From positions 1 through 17,437 of the forward strand of contig DMRR01000118.1 in the NCBI GenBank assembly GCA_003455275.1: a DNA stretch of 17,437 bases. The letters are read 5' to 3'. The notes under the pieces are model-generated. The model searched no databases. It was not told where the DNA came from and worked only from the letters and a program-made list of their open reading frames with translations. Numbering within the stretch: the stretch's first letter is position 1; each line of letters begins with the position of its first letter. The translations under genes were made by a program, and so were the position numbers. Positions 1-8,041 of this stretch are shown here, piece by piece. This DNA comes from Bacteroidota bacterium (lineage in GTDB: Bacteria; Bacteroidota; Bacteroidia; Chitinophagales; UBA10324).

Positions 1-323
1 GAAATCACTCCATCAATTTTTAAATCGCGAACCAGCTGCTTTAGTTTTTTGTGTTCATAAAATCCAGCTCGAATCAATTTGGGAATTTGAGGAATAATGG
101 CGAGAGCAAATGAACCTCCCCGCTGATAATGCATATTGTATCCCAGGATTTCACAAAACTCATTATTCGGAAATTCTTCTTTCAAAATCTGTAACGGCCG
201 TCCGCTGCTTCCGATAATTACTTCAGCTCCTTGTTTTATCAATTCACGAATTATTGGAATGCACCGCGTGGCATGACCGAGCCCCCAGTCAAGTGGTGCA
301 ACAAGAATTCGTTTACGCTTCAT
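1..323 (-). CDS. Glycosyltransferase, MurG/family-28-like (5' part only, runs off left edge)
   Basis: This is the first 107 codons of a minus-strand gene starting at the ATG at 323-321; the rest lies outside the window. The N-terminus carries the motif LVAPLDWGLGHATRCIPIIR (residues about 6-25). This resembles the Gly-rich, nucleotide-sugar/lipid-acceptor-facing first loop of MurG-like (GT28/GT-B) glycosyltransferases, where GxGHxxR is typical. It continues with alternating hydrophobic beta strands and helices (VIIGSSGRPLQIL), as in a Rossmann half-domain. No signal peptide is seen, so it is probably cytosolic or membrane-peripheral. It lies downstream, in the same orientation, of the O-antigen ligase-like and Wzz-like genes, which fits a role in polysaccharide or glycolipid assembly. 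The sugar donor and acceptor cannot be told. The family call is by motif recognition only. Confidence 0.75.
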   Translation of the reverse strand, partial: MKRKRILVAPLDWGLGHATRCIPIIRELIKQGAEVIIGSSGRPLQILKEEFPNNEFCEILGYNMHYQRGGSFALAIIPQIPKLIRAGFYEHKKLKQLVRDLKIDGVI

Positions 324-335
324 CAGAAAATTTGC

Positions 336-364
336 TGTCCGCAAATAATAAAATCAAACGGACA
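336..364. repeat. Short inverted repeat in divergent intergenic gap
   Basis: TGTCCG (336-341) and CGGACA (359-364) are perfect 6-bp inverted arms around a 17-nt AT-rich spacer. They lie just upstream of the glycosyltransferase start on the minus strand and of the small lipoprotein on the plus strand. It could be an operator for divergent transcription, but a 6-bp match may be chance. Confidence 0.25.
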
Positions 365-424
365 TCGTTTTAAAATTAATTCTTCAATTCAGTTTTCTTA
401 TTTCAATTTTACCATCACAAATCA

Positions 425-604
425 ATGCACATGATTCTCACAAAGAAACATTTCAATGCTGCTGTTCTTCTTGCATTCGTATGTATTTTGTTTATCAGTT
501 GCGGAAAACACTGCGGAACCTGCCCCAGTTTTTCTCAAAAGAAAAATGCACAGAAAAAAATCATGGCAAAAAATGAGGCACTCCTCCAGCAGAATCGGAA
601 TTGA
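425..604 (+). CDS. Small Cys-rich lipoprotein
   Basis: This is a 59-residue ORF with an N-terminal lysine pair (K7-K8), a hydrophobic stretch at about residues 11-24 and a lipobox LFISC with the lipidated Cys at residue 26. The mature peptide is only about 34 residues. It begins CGKHCGTC, giving three clustered cysteines (C26, C30, C33), then Pro-Ser-Phe and a Lys/Gln-rich amphipathic tail. A second ATG at 431 would shorten the signal peptide by two residues and is equally possible. The gene is divergent from the glycosyltransferase and converges on the O-antigen ligase gene, overlapping its last 44 bases. Small lipoproteins of this type are common near envelope genes in Bacteroidota, but I recognise no family with a known function. 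The CxxxCxxC cluster could bind metal or form disulfides; that is inference. Confidence 0.6.
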   Translation: MHMILTKKHFNAAVLLAFVCILFISCGKHCGTCPSFSQKKNAQKKIMAKNEALLQQNRN

Positions 605-2048
605 TTAACTTTTCATTCTTCTGCTTCCTTGATTCAATATCCAGATTGATAAGCAACCCGGCAACAAGAAAATAGATTGTTCCGACTTTATCGGTTTCAA
701 TCATATCACTTAGAAAAGTATTTACATAGATCACAGCAAGCGTAAGCGTGAGTGCCATGGCCAGTCTTCTCAATCGCACATCATGAAGGCGGTGATAAAT
801 TCTTTGTCCATAAACAAACAAAGCTGCAGTGAAGATGAAAAAAATTATGAGTCCAATAATTCCCTGTTCAATCAGTGTTAGAAGAAAATAATTGTGGACG
901 GTACTGCGTTCGGTATTACGGCTCACATAGGTTTGAAAACTTGCTACTGCATATGGTTTATAGAAATTATAAAAATTTCCAGGGCCATATCCAACCACAG
1001 GGTTAGCTTCCCACATTCTAAAACCAGCTACCCACCGAAAAACCCTTTCAGCGCTGCTGATATCCTGGCCTTCAACTGTGGCGGTGAGGTGCGAGCCCAG
1101 GTCTTCGTGCATAGTAGTGCTTTGATAATTCGGAGCAAACTTCAGGTAGTTGTTGTTATATCCAACATAAATAACAAATGAAGTAACCGCAATTGCACTT
1201 GCAATCAATGCCCGGCCAATTAGCCGGTGACGGATCAGGTAAGCACAAGGAAGAATAATAATGACGGACAACCATGAAGTACGGGTATAAGAAAAATATA
1301 CAGCCACGAGCATGATTACAAGTGAGAGTATCAAAACATTTCTTGCAGCGCTTCCTTTCCTGTACCAGGTGATTGCAAGCCATGTGAGCGGAACCATTTG
1401 TGCTATAAATGCAGCATAGGCTACATGGTTACGATAGAATGGTTCCATCATCGTATTTACCTCGGCAAACGAAAATCCTTTTTGGGAGTGGCGCGCAAGC
1501 GTATAAAAAACAGTCGCTATTGTAGGAATTAAAATACACCAGTATGCTTTTCGGAAATCTTTCAGCTCGCGAAGTGCGGTACTTCCAAGAAAAACAAATA
1601 CAACTATATACCATGACTTAGCCAGCAACACTTTTACTGAAACCAAATGATTGAATGAATAAATTGTTGCCACACACATCCACAAAAGATGGAGCGAGAG
1701 CAAAAACATTAATGGATGGCTTAGAAATTCTTTCGATACAATTTTCCTGTTGTTGAACCAGGCTGCGCAAAACACAAGCATTAATCCTATCATGAGTGGC
1801 TCGGTAGGTAAATCAGTTCCGAGTGATGAGGAAAAAGAAAATTCGATTGATAGTGGAAGTGAAAATAATAAAAGGTAGAAAACAAACTTTATGTCCGTGA
1901 CCGTAACATATAAAAACAAAAGACCGAACGGAAGTGTGAGCCAGTAATAATTATAAGTAAGCCAGGCCATGAGCAGGCTGGCAAGCGTTACGGTTGCTGC
2001 AATGCCAATAATAAATTTTTCGTAAAGCGAGAATGCCTTACTCTTCAT
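561..2048 (-). CDS. O-antigen ligase/polymerase family membrane protein (Wzy_C)
   Basis: This 495-residue, strongly hydrophobic protein has about 10-12 predicted membrane segments. It shows features of the O-antigen ligase/polymerase family (WaaL/Wzy, Wzy_C domain): RTSW after a membrane segment (R256), a large periplasmic loop at about 293-385, GYGPGNF (353-359), VHNYFLL (384-390, His385) and EQGIIGL (394-400). In the family, a loop Arg and the His near the next membrane segment are needed to move undecaprenyl-linked glycan to its acceptor. Whether this copy polymerises repeats or ligates them to lipid A or protein cannot be decided. Its ATG (2048-2046) overlaps the last 11 bases of the Wzz-like gene, so the two are probably translationally coupled. 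The last 44 bases overlap the convergent small lipoprotein gene. The C-terminal 20 or so residues are hydrophilic. Confidence 0.88.
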   Translation of the reverse strand: MKSKAFSLYEKFIIGIAATVTLASLLMAWLTYNYYWLTLPFGLLFLYVTVTDIKFVFYLLLFSLPLSIEFSFSSSLGTDLPTEPLMIGLMLVFCAAWFNNRKIVSKEFLSHPLMFLLSLHLLWMCVATIYSFNHLVSVKVLLAKSWYIVVFVFLGSTALRELKDFRKAYWCILIPTIATVFYTLARHSQKGFSFAEVNTMMEPFYRNHVAYAAFIAQMVPLTWLAITWYRKGSAARNVLILSLVIMLVAVYFSYTRTSWLSVIIILPCAYLIRHRLIGRALIASAIAVTSFVIYVGYNNNYLKFAPNYQSTTMHEDLGSHLTATVEGQDISSAERVFRWVAGFRMWEANPVVGYGPGNFYNFYKPYAVASFQTYVSRNTERSTVHNYFLLTLIEQGIIGLIIFFIFTAALFVYGQRIYHRLHDVRLRRLAMALTLTLAVIYVNTFLSDMIETDKVGTIYFLVAGLLINLDIESRKQKNEKLINSDSAGGVPHFLP

Positions 2049-3006
2049 TTTTCAGTGCGACTTTCAAATCTTTATAATAGTCAGAAACAATTGCTGTGAG
2101 TACCATTACTATAAATGCAATCAGTACACTCGTAACAACAACAAGCCATCGAACAGGCTTTGATTTTTTTTCAGCCGGGTAAGCTTTTTCCAGAATGAAA
2201 ACCGTAGGTACATCTTTATTGATTGTTGCCTTGAATTGCTCAGCAAGACCAATTGAGTTGTTTAGTTCTTTGAGCGCGGCCTTCTTTTTGTCTTCTAATG
2301 TTTTTATGCTTTCATTAACCAAATCGAATCGTGCCCGCTCTTCGGAGTTCATACCATTTATACGATTGAGGTCAGAAATATTTCCATTCAGATTGTAAGT
2401 GCCTCTCAGTTTGATAATAGAGTCAGTAAGGATTTTTATTTCTTCTTCCTTATGATTGACTTTACCCGTATAAATGCTCAACATCTTCTGCTTATTTTCC
2501 ATCATAATGGTTTTGCTTATATCATCAATCTTATTCACGATTTCATTTGCCATAGCGGCAGCGGTGTCTTTGTCATGATCATATACAGTAATTTCAATAG
2601 CGCCTTTATCAGTTCGCTCAGACTGATAATTGTCTTCCAGTTCATTCATTACAGCATAATTCGGATAATCTTCATTAGCCGAATCAATATCATAGTGTTT
2701 GAATAAATGAAAGCGGTGAACAATATGCATCTTCAGTTGTGCGCTTGTGGCAATAGTCATCATGCGGTCTACATCATCGCTGGTTCCGAAAAACCCCTGG
2801 TTCTTTTCTTCAAACATTGCTTCGCTGTTGGTTACACTAGGATTTGATGGAATGATGACTGATTTGGAAGCAAAGTAGGGTTTCATAATATGTGGGTCAG
2901 AGATTACAATACTGACCACAAGGGCTAGTGCACATACAATCAAAATCGGTTTTCTCCACCGAATAATCAATCGAAGAACTGAAATGAGATTGAGCTGTTT
3001 TTCCAT
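2038..3006 (-). CDS. Wzz-like polysaccharide chain-length regulator
   Basis: This 322-residue polysaccharide co-polymerase has the usual plan of the Wzz/chain-length determinant family. There is a short cytosolic N-terminus, TM1 at about 20-36, a long periplasmic domain rich in charged residues with coiled-coil character (about 170-265), a Pro-containing turn (KPVRW) and TM2 at about 285-306, then a 16-residue tail ending KNEE. No Walker motifs or Tyr-rich tail are present, so it is not a fused tyrosine kinase. Such proteins set glycan length by working with a Wzy polymerase, and the next gene encodes a Wzy-like protein overlapping by 11 bases. A GTG at 3033 would add nine residues, but the promoter -7 box covers that codon and transcription should begin about 7 bases downstream, so the ATG at 3006 is preferred. 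Confidence 0.85.
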   Translation of the reverse strand: MEKQLNLISVLRLIIRWRKPILIVCALALVVSIVISDPHIMKPYFASKSVIIPSNPSVTNSEAMFEEKNQGFFGTSDDVDRMMTIATSAQLKMHIVHRFHLFKHYDIDSANEDYPNYAVMNELEDNYQSERTDKGAIEITVYDHDKDTAAAMANEIVNKIDDISKTIMMENKQKMLSIYTGKVNHKEEEIKILTDSIIKLRGTYNLNGNISDLNRINGMNSEERARFDLVNESIKTLEDKKKAALKELNNSIGLAEQFKATINKDVPTVFILEKAYPAEKKSKPVRWLVVVTSVLIAFIVMVLTAIVSDYYKDLKVALKNEE

Positions 3007-3032
3007 TTGGAAAATGATATTAAAATTTTGCA

Positions 3033-3063
3033 CAAACCTAACCAGACCAAAAAGATTATCAAA
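3033..3063 (-). promoter_or_regulatory. Bacteroidota-type promoter for the wzz-wzy genes
   Basis: Read on the minus strand, TTTG (3063-3060), a 19-base spacer and TAGGTTTG (3040-3033) match the Bacteroidota primary-sigma consensus TTTG-N19-TAnnTTTG exactly in both boxes and in spacing. The start site should lie near 3026, giving a leader of about 20 bases before the ATG at 3006. Confidence 0.75.
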
Positions 3064-3173
3064 TCAGAATAGGGTCATCGCTTTATTGAAAATTTTATTG
3101 TATGTAAACTGAAAAATATTTTAAATAAAAACTTACCCGCTTCAATTGTATTTTTAGTATCGAAATTCTATGT

Positions 3174-3593
3174 ATGAAAAATTCTTCCGAAACTATAGAA
3201 ATTAAAAAATATAAAAAGAGGCCAAGGGTCACTCTCAGCGCCAAACGAAAAAAGAAATTATTGGCTAAGGCAGACATGGAAGGTCAGGTAACCATACATT
3301 GTATGTTTAAGTCAACCGCCTATGGCGATAAAATAAGAATATGGAAGAGCACCTATTTATTCGACAGGCATTCTTCTCATCAAAGTGATTTGGTTCATTT
3401 TGAAAATATCACATTGTTTCCTGAATGGAAAAGCGTTCCGCTTGGAAAACAGATTCAGTTCACTTTAATTTTTTCAAAACTTCCTAAGCAGTGCAAAGTG
3501 TTCGATCTGAGAGAAGTAATTCCTCAAGAGGGCGGATTTGAAGCCTATGGATTGAGAAGAAACAAAAGCGATGTCTATTATGTGGAGTTTTGA
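3174..3593 (+). CDS. Conserved-looking hypothetical protein, 139 aa
   Basis: I do not recognise this family with certainty. The protein starts with a very basic, Lys/Arg-rich segment (residues about 11-33, including KRKKKLLAK) and has no signal peptide, so it is probably cytosolic. The remainder reads as a compact beta-rich domain with many aromatic residues: IRIWKSTYLFDR (about 55-66), LFPEWKSVP, FTLIFSKLP and a C-terminal part with FDLREVIPQEGGF and RRNKSDVYYVEF. The pattern of strands and turns looks like a real folded domain. The gene is divergent from the wzz operon (140-base gap) and is followed by a weak terminator, so it appears to be transcribed alone. Binding of nucleic acid through the basic N-terminus is possible but unsupported. 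Confidence 0.65.
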   Translation: MKNSSETIEIKKYKKRPRVTLSAKRKKKLLAKADMEGQVTIHCMFKSTAYGDKIRIWKSTYLFDRHSSHQSDLVHFENITLFPEWKSVPLGKQIQFTLIFSKLPKQCKVFDLREVIPQEGGFEAYGLRRNKSDVYYVEF

Positions 3594-3690
3594 GTATCGA
3601 AACAGATAATTTAGCTTACTTGATGATTGGGTTATAATTTTTCGGTAAGGTTGTTGCTAAAAGGCCGTAAAATTCTTAACCACATTGTAT

Positions 3691-3711
3691 GGACTACTTA
3701 AGTCCTTTTTC
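3691..3711 (+). terminator. Weak intrinsic terminator
   Basis: GGACT (3691-3695), a 5-base loop and AGTCC (3701-3705) form a perfect 5-bp stem followed directly by TTTTT. The stem is short, but position and orientation fit termination after the 139-residue protein gene and before the PPIase operon. Confidence 0.4.
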
Positions 3712-3786
3712 AATATGATTTTCTTTCCGATGTCAGATTGCACCATGTTAAGAGTTCTAATTCCAATCAACTTTTCTTCAAATCAT

Positions 3787-3794
3787 TACATTTG
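3787..3794 (+). promoter_or_regulatory. Probable -7 box for the PPIase operon
   Basis: TACATTTG matches the Bacteroidota -7 consensus TAnnTTTG. No clear TTTG sits 17-21 bases upstream, so only half the promoter is supported. It would place the start near 3801 and leave a leader of about 37 bases before the ATG at 3838. Confidence 0.45.
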
Positions 3795-3837
3795 ACGCCC
3801 ATTTTAAAAAACCAAACTCTTTCAATAAAACCCCATT

Positions 3838-5820
3838 ATGAAATCCAAGCTTCTCTTTAGTATTATTTTTCTTTTCACCTTTATGGTTATGAAGGCACAA
3901 ACACCTTCTCCTACCCTATTCACAATTGGAAATGAAAATGTCTCTGTCGACGAATTCCTCAATGTTTATAAAAAGAATAACATGGGCAAGGAGGTTGATT
4001 ACAGCGAAAGCGCAGTTAATGATTACCTTAATCTTTATATCAATTTTCGTGAAAAGGTGAAAGAGGCGCGTGATATGAAAATGGATACTGCTAAGTCGGT
4101 AAATGATGAACTTTCGACCTATCGCGGAACATTGGCAAAGAGTTATTTAATTGACAAAGAAGTTACAGATCAGTTAGTAGAAGAAGCATATAACCGGCTT
4201 GGAAAGGAAGTTCATGTAGAACATATATTAATAAAATGTGATCAGAATGCAGCACCTGCAGATACAATGAAAGCCTGGATGAAGGCTAACAGATTATACA
4301 ACCTATTAAAAAAAGGAAAAGACTTTAATACTATGGCAAAGGATTCATCAGATGATCCCAGCGCCAAAGACAATAAAGGAGATTTGGGATATATCACAGC
4401 GTTGCAAGTCGTTTATCCATTCGAAACAACTGCTTACACCACCCCGGTTGGTCAGTTTAGCAAACCATTCCGTACACGGTTCGGATATCATATAATAAAA
4501 GTGCTTGATATACGCCCCTCAAGAGGACAAATTCAGGTAGAGCATATTTTTATTAAGGTAGGAAAAAGTTTTACTCACGAAGACTCGGCAAAAGCAAAGG
4601 CAAAAATTGATTTGATCTATTCCCGAATTAAAAGCGGTGAGAACTTTGAAGACATAGCCAAGAGTGAATCAGAAGACAAAACATCAGCAGGTGAGGGCGG
4701 AAAACTTGCTCAATTTGGTACAGGTAAAATGGTTCCTGAATTTGAAAATGCTGCATTCGCACTTAAGAATGTAGGTGATGTTTCAATGCCTGTAATGAGT
4801 AAATATGGATGGCATATCATTAAACTGATTGGCCAATATCCGATTGCCACATTTGATTCATATAAAGAAACACTGCGCAAGCAAGTCGAAAAAGACTCCA
4901 GAGCAGACCTTGCAAAAACATCTTATATAACTAAGACAAAAACAAAATTTAGTTTCACTGAAAACACTGCTGCCAGAGATGAGTTATATTCAAGAATCGA
5001 CTCTAATCTGGTTAAGGGATTATGGAAAGCATCTTCAGTTGACGGCATGAATCAAACACTTTTCACGCTTACAGATAAAGTATTAAAACCTGAAACCAAA
5101 TCTTATGGACAAAAAGATTTTGCAGATTTCATTGAGAAAAATCAACGCAAGTTTCAGCAGCCAAATGATAAGAAAATAATGTTCGATAAAATGTATAACG
5201 CTTTTGTTGAAAACTCCTTACTCGGATTTCAGGAAAATCGCCTGGATAAAGAGTATCCGGCGTTTAACGATTTGATGAAAGAATACATGGATGGAATTCT
5301 TCTTTTCGAACTTACAGATCAAAAAGTTTGGTCCAAGGCAGTAAAAGACTCGGCCGGTTTGCGAGATTTTTATAATACCAATAAAGATAAATATCCCGAT
5401 GAAGAAAAAATTACTATCAAAACTTATTCTCTTAAAAATGCTGAGGCAAAAGCAATGTTTGATAAACTATCAGCCAAGGGATTAGATGATGCAACACTGA
5501 TAGCCAAGCTGAATAAAAAGGATTCAACCAATCTTCATATTGAAACTGAAACTTTAAAAAGATCAGTTTTTGATTCTGATAATTCTGGGTTGGAGTGGAA
5601 GGAAGGTTCATCAAAAACTAATAACGGCGATAACGGAAGTATTGAAATCATGAAGGTAGTAAAACTCATTCCTGTTATGCCTAAACCTCTGGAAGAAGCC
5701 CGTGGTTATGTAGTAGCTGACTATCAGGAAAAATTAGAGAAGGATTGGATTCAGTCACTGAGAGAAAAATACCCTGTTCATGTAAATCAGGATGTATTGA
5801 ACTCTGTTATCAAGAAGTAA
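3838..5820 (+). CDS. Periplasmic parvulin-type peptidyl-prolyl isomerase (two PpiC domains)
   Basis: This 660-residue exported protein has a signal peptide (about 1-21, ending MKAQ). An N-terminal helical SurA/PpiD-like chaperone region (about 25-120) is followed by two tandem parvulin (rotamase) domains at about 124-224 and 231-331. Each has the family hallmarks: HILIK/HIFIK at the start, DLGYI or GGKLAQFG in the middle, FE-x-x-A-(Y/F), and FGYHIIK or YGWHIIK at the end. The C-terminal 320 residues have no clear PPIase signature and are probably a helical substrate-holding domain. It should act in the periplasm on outer-membrane or secreted proteins. It begins a tight operon with a lipoprotein, a SurA-like PPIase and a MoxR ATPase, and the next gene starts 3 bases after its stop. 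The ATG fits the signal peptide and a nearby -7 box. Confidence 0.9.
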   Translation: MKSKLLFSIIFLFTFMVMKAQTPSPTLFTIGNENVSVDEFLNVYKKNNMGKEVDYSESAVNDYLNLYINFREKVKEARDMKMDTAKSVNDELSTYRGTLAKSYLIDKEVTDQLVEEAYNRLGKEVHVEHILIKCDQNAAPADTMKAWMKANRLYNLLKKGKDFNTMAKDSSDDPSAKDNKGDLGYITALQVVYPFETTAYTTPVGQFSKPFRTRFGYHIIKVLDIRPSRGQIQVEHIFIKVGKSFTHEDSAKAKAKIDLIYSRIKSGENFEDIAKSESEDKTSAGEGGKLAQFGTGKMVPEFENAAFALKNVGDVSMPVMSKYGWHIIKLIGQYPIATFDSYKETLRKQVEKDSRADLAKTSYITKTKTKFSFTENTAARDELYSRIDSNLVKGLWKASSVDGMNQTLFTLTDKVLKPETKSYGQKDFADFIEKNQRKFQQPNDKKIMFDKMYNAFVENSLLGFQENRLDKEYPAFNDLMKEYMDGILLFELTDQKVWSKAVKDSAGLRDFYNTNKDKYPDEEKITIKTYSLKNAEAKAMFDKLSAKGLDDATLIAKLNKKDSTNLHIETETLKRSVFDSDNSGLEWKEGSSKTNNGDNGSIEIMKVVKLIPVMPKPLEEARGYVVADYQEKLEKDWIQSLREKYPVHVNQDVLNSVIKK

Positions 5821-5823
5821 CTT

Positions 5824-6681
5824 TTGCTCAAAGTAATCCGCTTCATACTGTGCATGTCCACAGTATTACAATCATGTACAACTTTTTCAGGAAATGAAGA
5901 AGAAAATGGAAACCCTATCGCACGGGTATATGACACCTATCTGTATACTTCTGATGTAGAAGGTGTAGGGAAAGGAGCCGCAAAGCCTGAGGACAGTATT
6001 CTGGCAGTAAAAAATTATATTGATTCATGGGTTCGGCACCAACTCATTCTTCATTATGCAGAAGAAAATCTTCCTGAGAAAAATCCGGAACTAGAGAAGC
6101 AGCTGAAGGATTATCGTGAATCACTGATTATTTATCTTTATGAAAAAGAATTGATCGCTCAAAAACTGGATACTGTAGTGAGTGAAAATGAAATTGATAC
6201 TTATTACAAAAATCATATTGACAACTTTCAATTGAAAAGCGCCGTAACCCGTGTGCGGTATATTATGCTTCCAAAAAACACAAAACCAAAACTTGATTCT
6301 GCAATTGCATGGCTTAAAAAACCAGGCGAAATGAATAACAGCAAGCTTCAGAATTTCTGTGAAGACAATGCAATAAAATTTCAACTGAACGACAGCACCT
6401 GGCTTTCGGCTGATGAGTTAAATGCCGCCTTCCCATTAGAAGAAAATAATTTGATCAATGCGCCTTATTCAAAATCATTTCAGCAAATGAGTGATTCGCT
6501 ATACCAATACCTTGTTTCGTTTGATGATTTTAAATTGAAAGGAACTGATGCTCCAATTCAGTATGTTCGTGATAACATTGTAAACATCATTTTGAATAAA
6601 AGAAAGCTCGATTACCTAAGCGAAATTCATAATAGCATTTACAACAATGCCCAAGACAATAAAAAGTTTGAAGTATATTAA
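5824..6681 (+). CDS. PPIase-associated lipoprotein (SurA_N-like, no clear rotamase domain)
   Basis: This 285-residue protein has a TTG start at 5824, three bases after the previous stop. The TTG is preferred because it gives a full lipoprotein signal (hydrophobic 5-16, lipobox LQSC with Cys18). The only nearby ATG (codon 11) would destroy that signal. After the Cys comes a chaperone-like N-terminal region (about 32-105: ARVYDTYLYTSDVEG, then helices with WVRHQLILHYAEENL) typical of the helical domain of SurA/PpiD-type proteins. No HILI...GYHII rotamase pattern is seen, so it is probably a non-catalytic foldase-like lipoprotein. It is flanked on both sides by PPIase genes and should share their mRNA and outer-membrane biogenesis role. 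One base separates its stop from the next ATG. Confidence 0.75.
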   Translation: MLKVIRFILCMSTVLQSCTTFSGNEEENGNPIARVYDTYLYTSDVEGVGKGAAKPEDSILAVKNYIDSWVRHQLILHYAEENLPEKNPELEKQLKDYRESLIIYLYEKELIAQKLDTVVSENEIDTYYKNHIDNFQLKSAVTRVRYIMLPKNTKPKLDSAIAWLKKPGEMNNSKLQNFCEDNAIKFQLNDSTWLSADELNAAFPLEENNLINAPYSKSFQQMSDSLYQYLVSFDDFKLKGTDAPIQYVRDNIVNIILNKRKLDYLSEIHNSIYNNAQDNKKFEVY

Positions 6682-6682
6682 T

Positions 6683-8041
6683 ATGCGTTTCATCATCACT
6701 TCCTTTCTTACCTTTTTCTTCTTCAGTTCTTCTGCTCAAAAAGTGGTGGACAAGATTGTAGGAATTGTTGGGAACAACATCATTTTGCTCTCAGATATAG
6801 AATCGCAGTACCAGCAATATGTTCAGCAATATGGAGCAAATGTTCCTGATGGAACGCGCTGCGAATTACTTGATCAGCTGATGACACAAAAACTATTGCT
6901 CGCCCAATCGCTAATTGATTCAGTAGTTGTATCAGATGAAGAGGTGGAAAGCGAACTGGATAAACGAGTTCGCTATTTCAGCAATATCACTGGAGGAATT
7001 ACAAAGCTTGAAGAGTATTATGGTAAATCAATTATTGAAATCAAAGACGAATTCAGAAGCGAAATAAAAAATCAGCTTCTCAGTTCAAGAGAGCAACAGA
7101 ATATTATTGGTGATGCTAAAGTCACCCCATCAGAAGTGAAAGCTTTCTTTAATAAAATACCTGAAGACAGCCTTCCTTATTATGATGCAGAAGTTCAAAT
7201 TGGTGTTTTGGTATTCAAACCCAAAGTTACCCCTGAGCTCAAGCAACTTGCCCTTGATAAAATTAATGGCCTTCGCGACCGCGCCATGAAAGGCGAATCT
7301 TTTTCTACTCTCGCAAGTTTGTACTCCGAAGACCCGGGATCTGCAGAAAACGGAGGCGAACTCGGATTTGTAAATCGGGGAGAACTGGATCCCGAATTTG
7401 AAGCAGCAGCTTTTGCATTGAAAACTCCCGGTGAAATATCCCCGGTAATTGAATCTTCATTTGGATATCACATCATTCAGCTTATTGAAAGAAGAGGTGA
7501 ACGCATTAATGTTCGGCACATCCTGATTATTCCTAAGACTACAACCTTTGATTTGGCAAAAGCAAAAGTTCGCGCTGATTCTGTAAGCCAAATGATTAAT
7601 GAAGGAAAAATCTCTTTTGAAGATGCTGTTTCCAAATTTTCGGAAGATGAAAATTCTAAAAACAACGGAGGCATGCTAGTGAATAGCAGCAGTGGAAATA
7701 CTTTTTTTACAATAAGCGATTTGGGTCAATACGATAAGTCATTAGTTTTCGTTACTGACTCAATGAGTGCCGGCAATTTTTCAAAACCTGAAATATTTAA
7801 AGGTGATGATGGAAAAATGTGTTATCGCATTGTCTATTTGAAATCAGAAACCAAAGCTCACCGCGGAAACCTGAAAGATGATTACGATAAGTTTCAATCA
7901 GTTGCCCTTCAGAATAAGCAGGCAGAAGTTTTTACCAAATGGGTGGAAGATAAAATTTCGCACAATTATGTTTTCGTTGACAGCGATTACACTAATTGTG
8001 ATGTAATCAGTAAGTGGACAAAAAATCAGCAGAAACCATGA
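6683..8041 (+). CDS. SurA-like periplasmic chaperone/peptidyl-prolyl isomerase
   Basis: This 452-residue exported foldase starts at the ATG at 6683. An in-frame ATG at 6647 lies inside the previous gene and would spoil the signal peptide. The order is a signal peptide ending SSSAQ (about 1-19), a SurA_N chaperone domain (KIVGIVGNNIILLSDIE at about 24-40 is the family signature, running to about 150), parvulin domain 1 at about 168-270 (GGELGFVNRGELDPEFE, FGYHIIQLIERR) and a more diverged parvulin domain 2 at about 275-385 (INVRHILI, SEDENSKNNGGML). The C-terminal helix is also SurA-like. Domain 2 lacks the FGYHII ending and may be catalytically weak. Its role is folding and delivery of outer-membrane proteins. 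Its stop TGA overlaps the next gene's ATG as ATGA, so it is coupled to the MoxR ATPase. Confidence 0.92.
   Translation: MRFIITSFLTFFFFSSSAQKVVDKIVGIVGNNIILLSDIESQYQQYVQQYGANVPDGTRCELLDQLMTQKLLLAQSLIDSVVVSDEEVESELDKRVRYFSNITGGITKLEEYYGKSIIEIKDEFRSEIKNQLLSSREQQNIIGDAKVTPSEVKAFFNKIPEDSLPYYDAEVQIGVLVFKPKVTPELKQLALDKINGLRDRAMKGESFSTLASLYSEDPGSAENGGELGFVNRGELDPEFEAAAFALKTPGEISPVIESSFGYHIIQLIERRGERINVRHILIIPKTTTFDLAKAKVRADSVSQMINEGKISFEDAVSKFSEDENSKNNGGMLVNSSSGNTFFTISDLGQYDKSLVFVTDSMSAGNFSKPEIFKGDDGKMCYRIVYLKSETKAHRGNLKDDYDKFQSVALQNKQAEVFTKWVEDKISHNYVFVDSDYTNCDVISKWTKNQQKP

Noticed and set aside
231..434. 67-codon plus-strand ORF at the left end
   Set aside because: It is antisense to the glycosyltransferase start and has no signal or domain. 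The small lipoprotein in another frame (425-604) explains the right part better.
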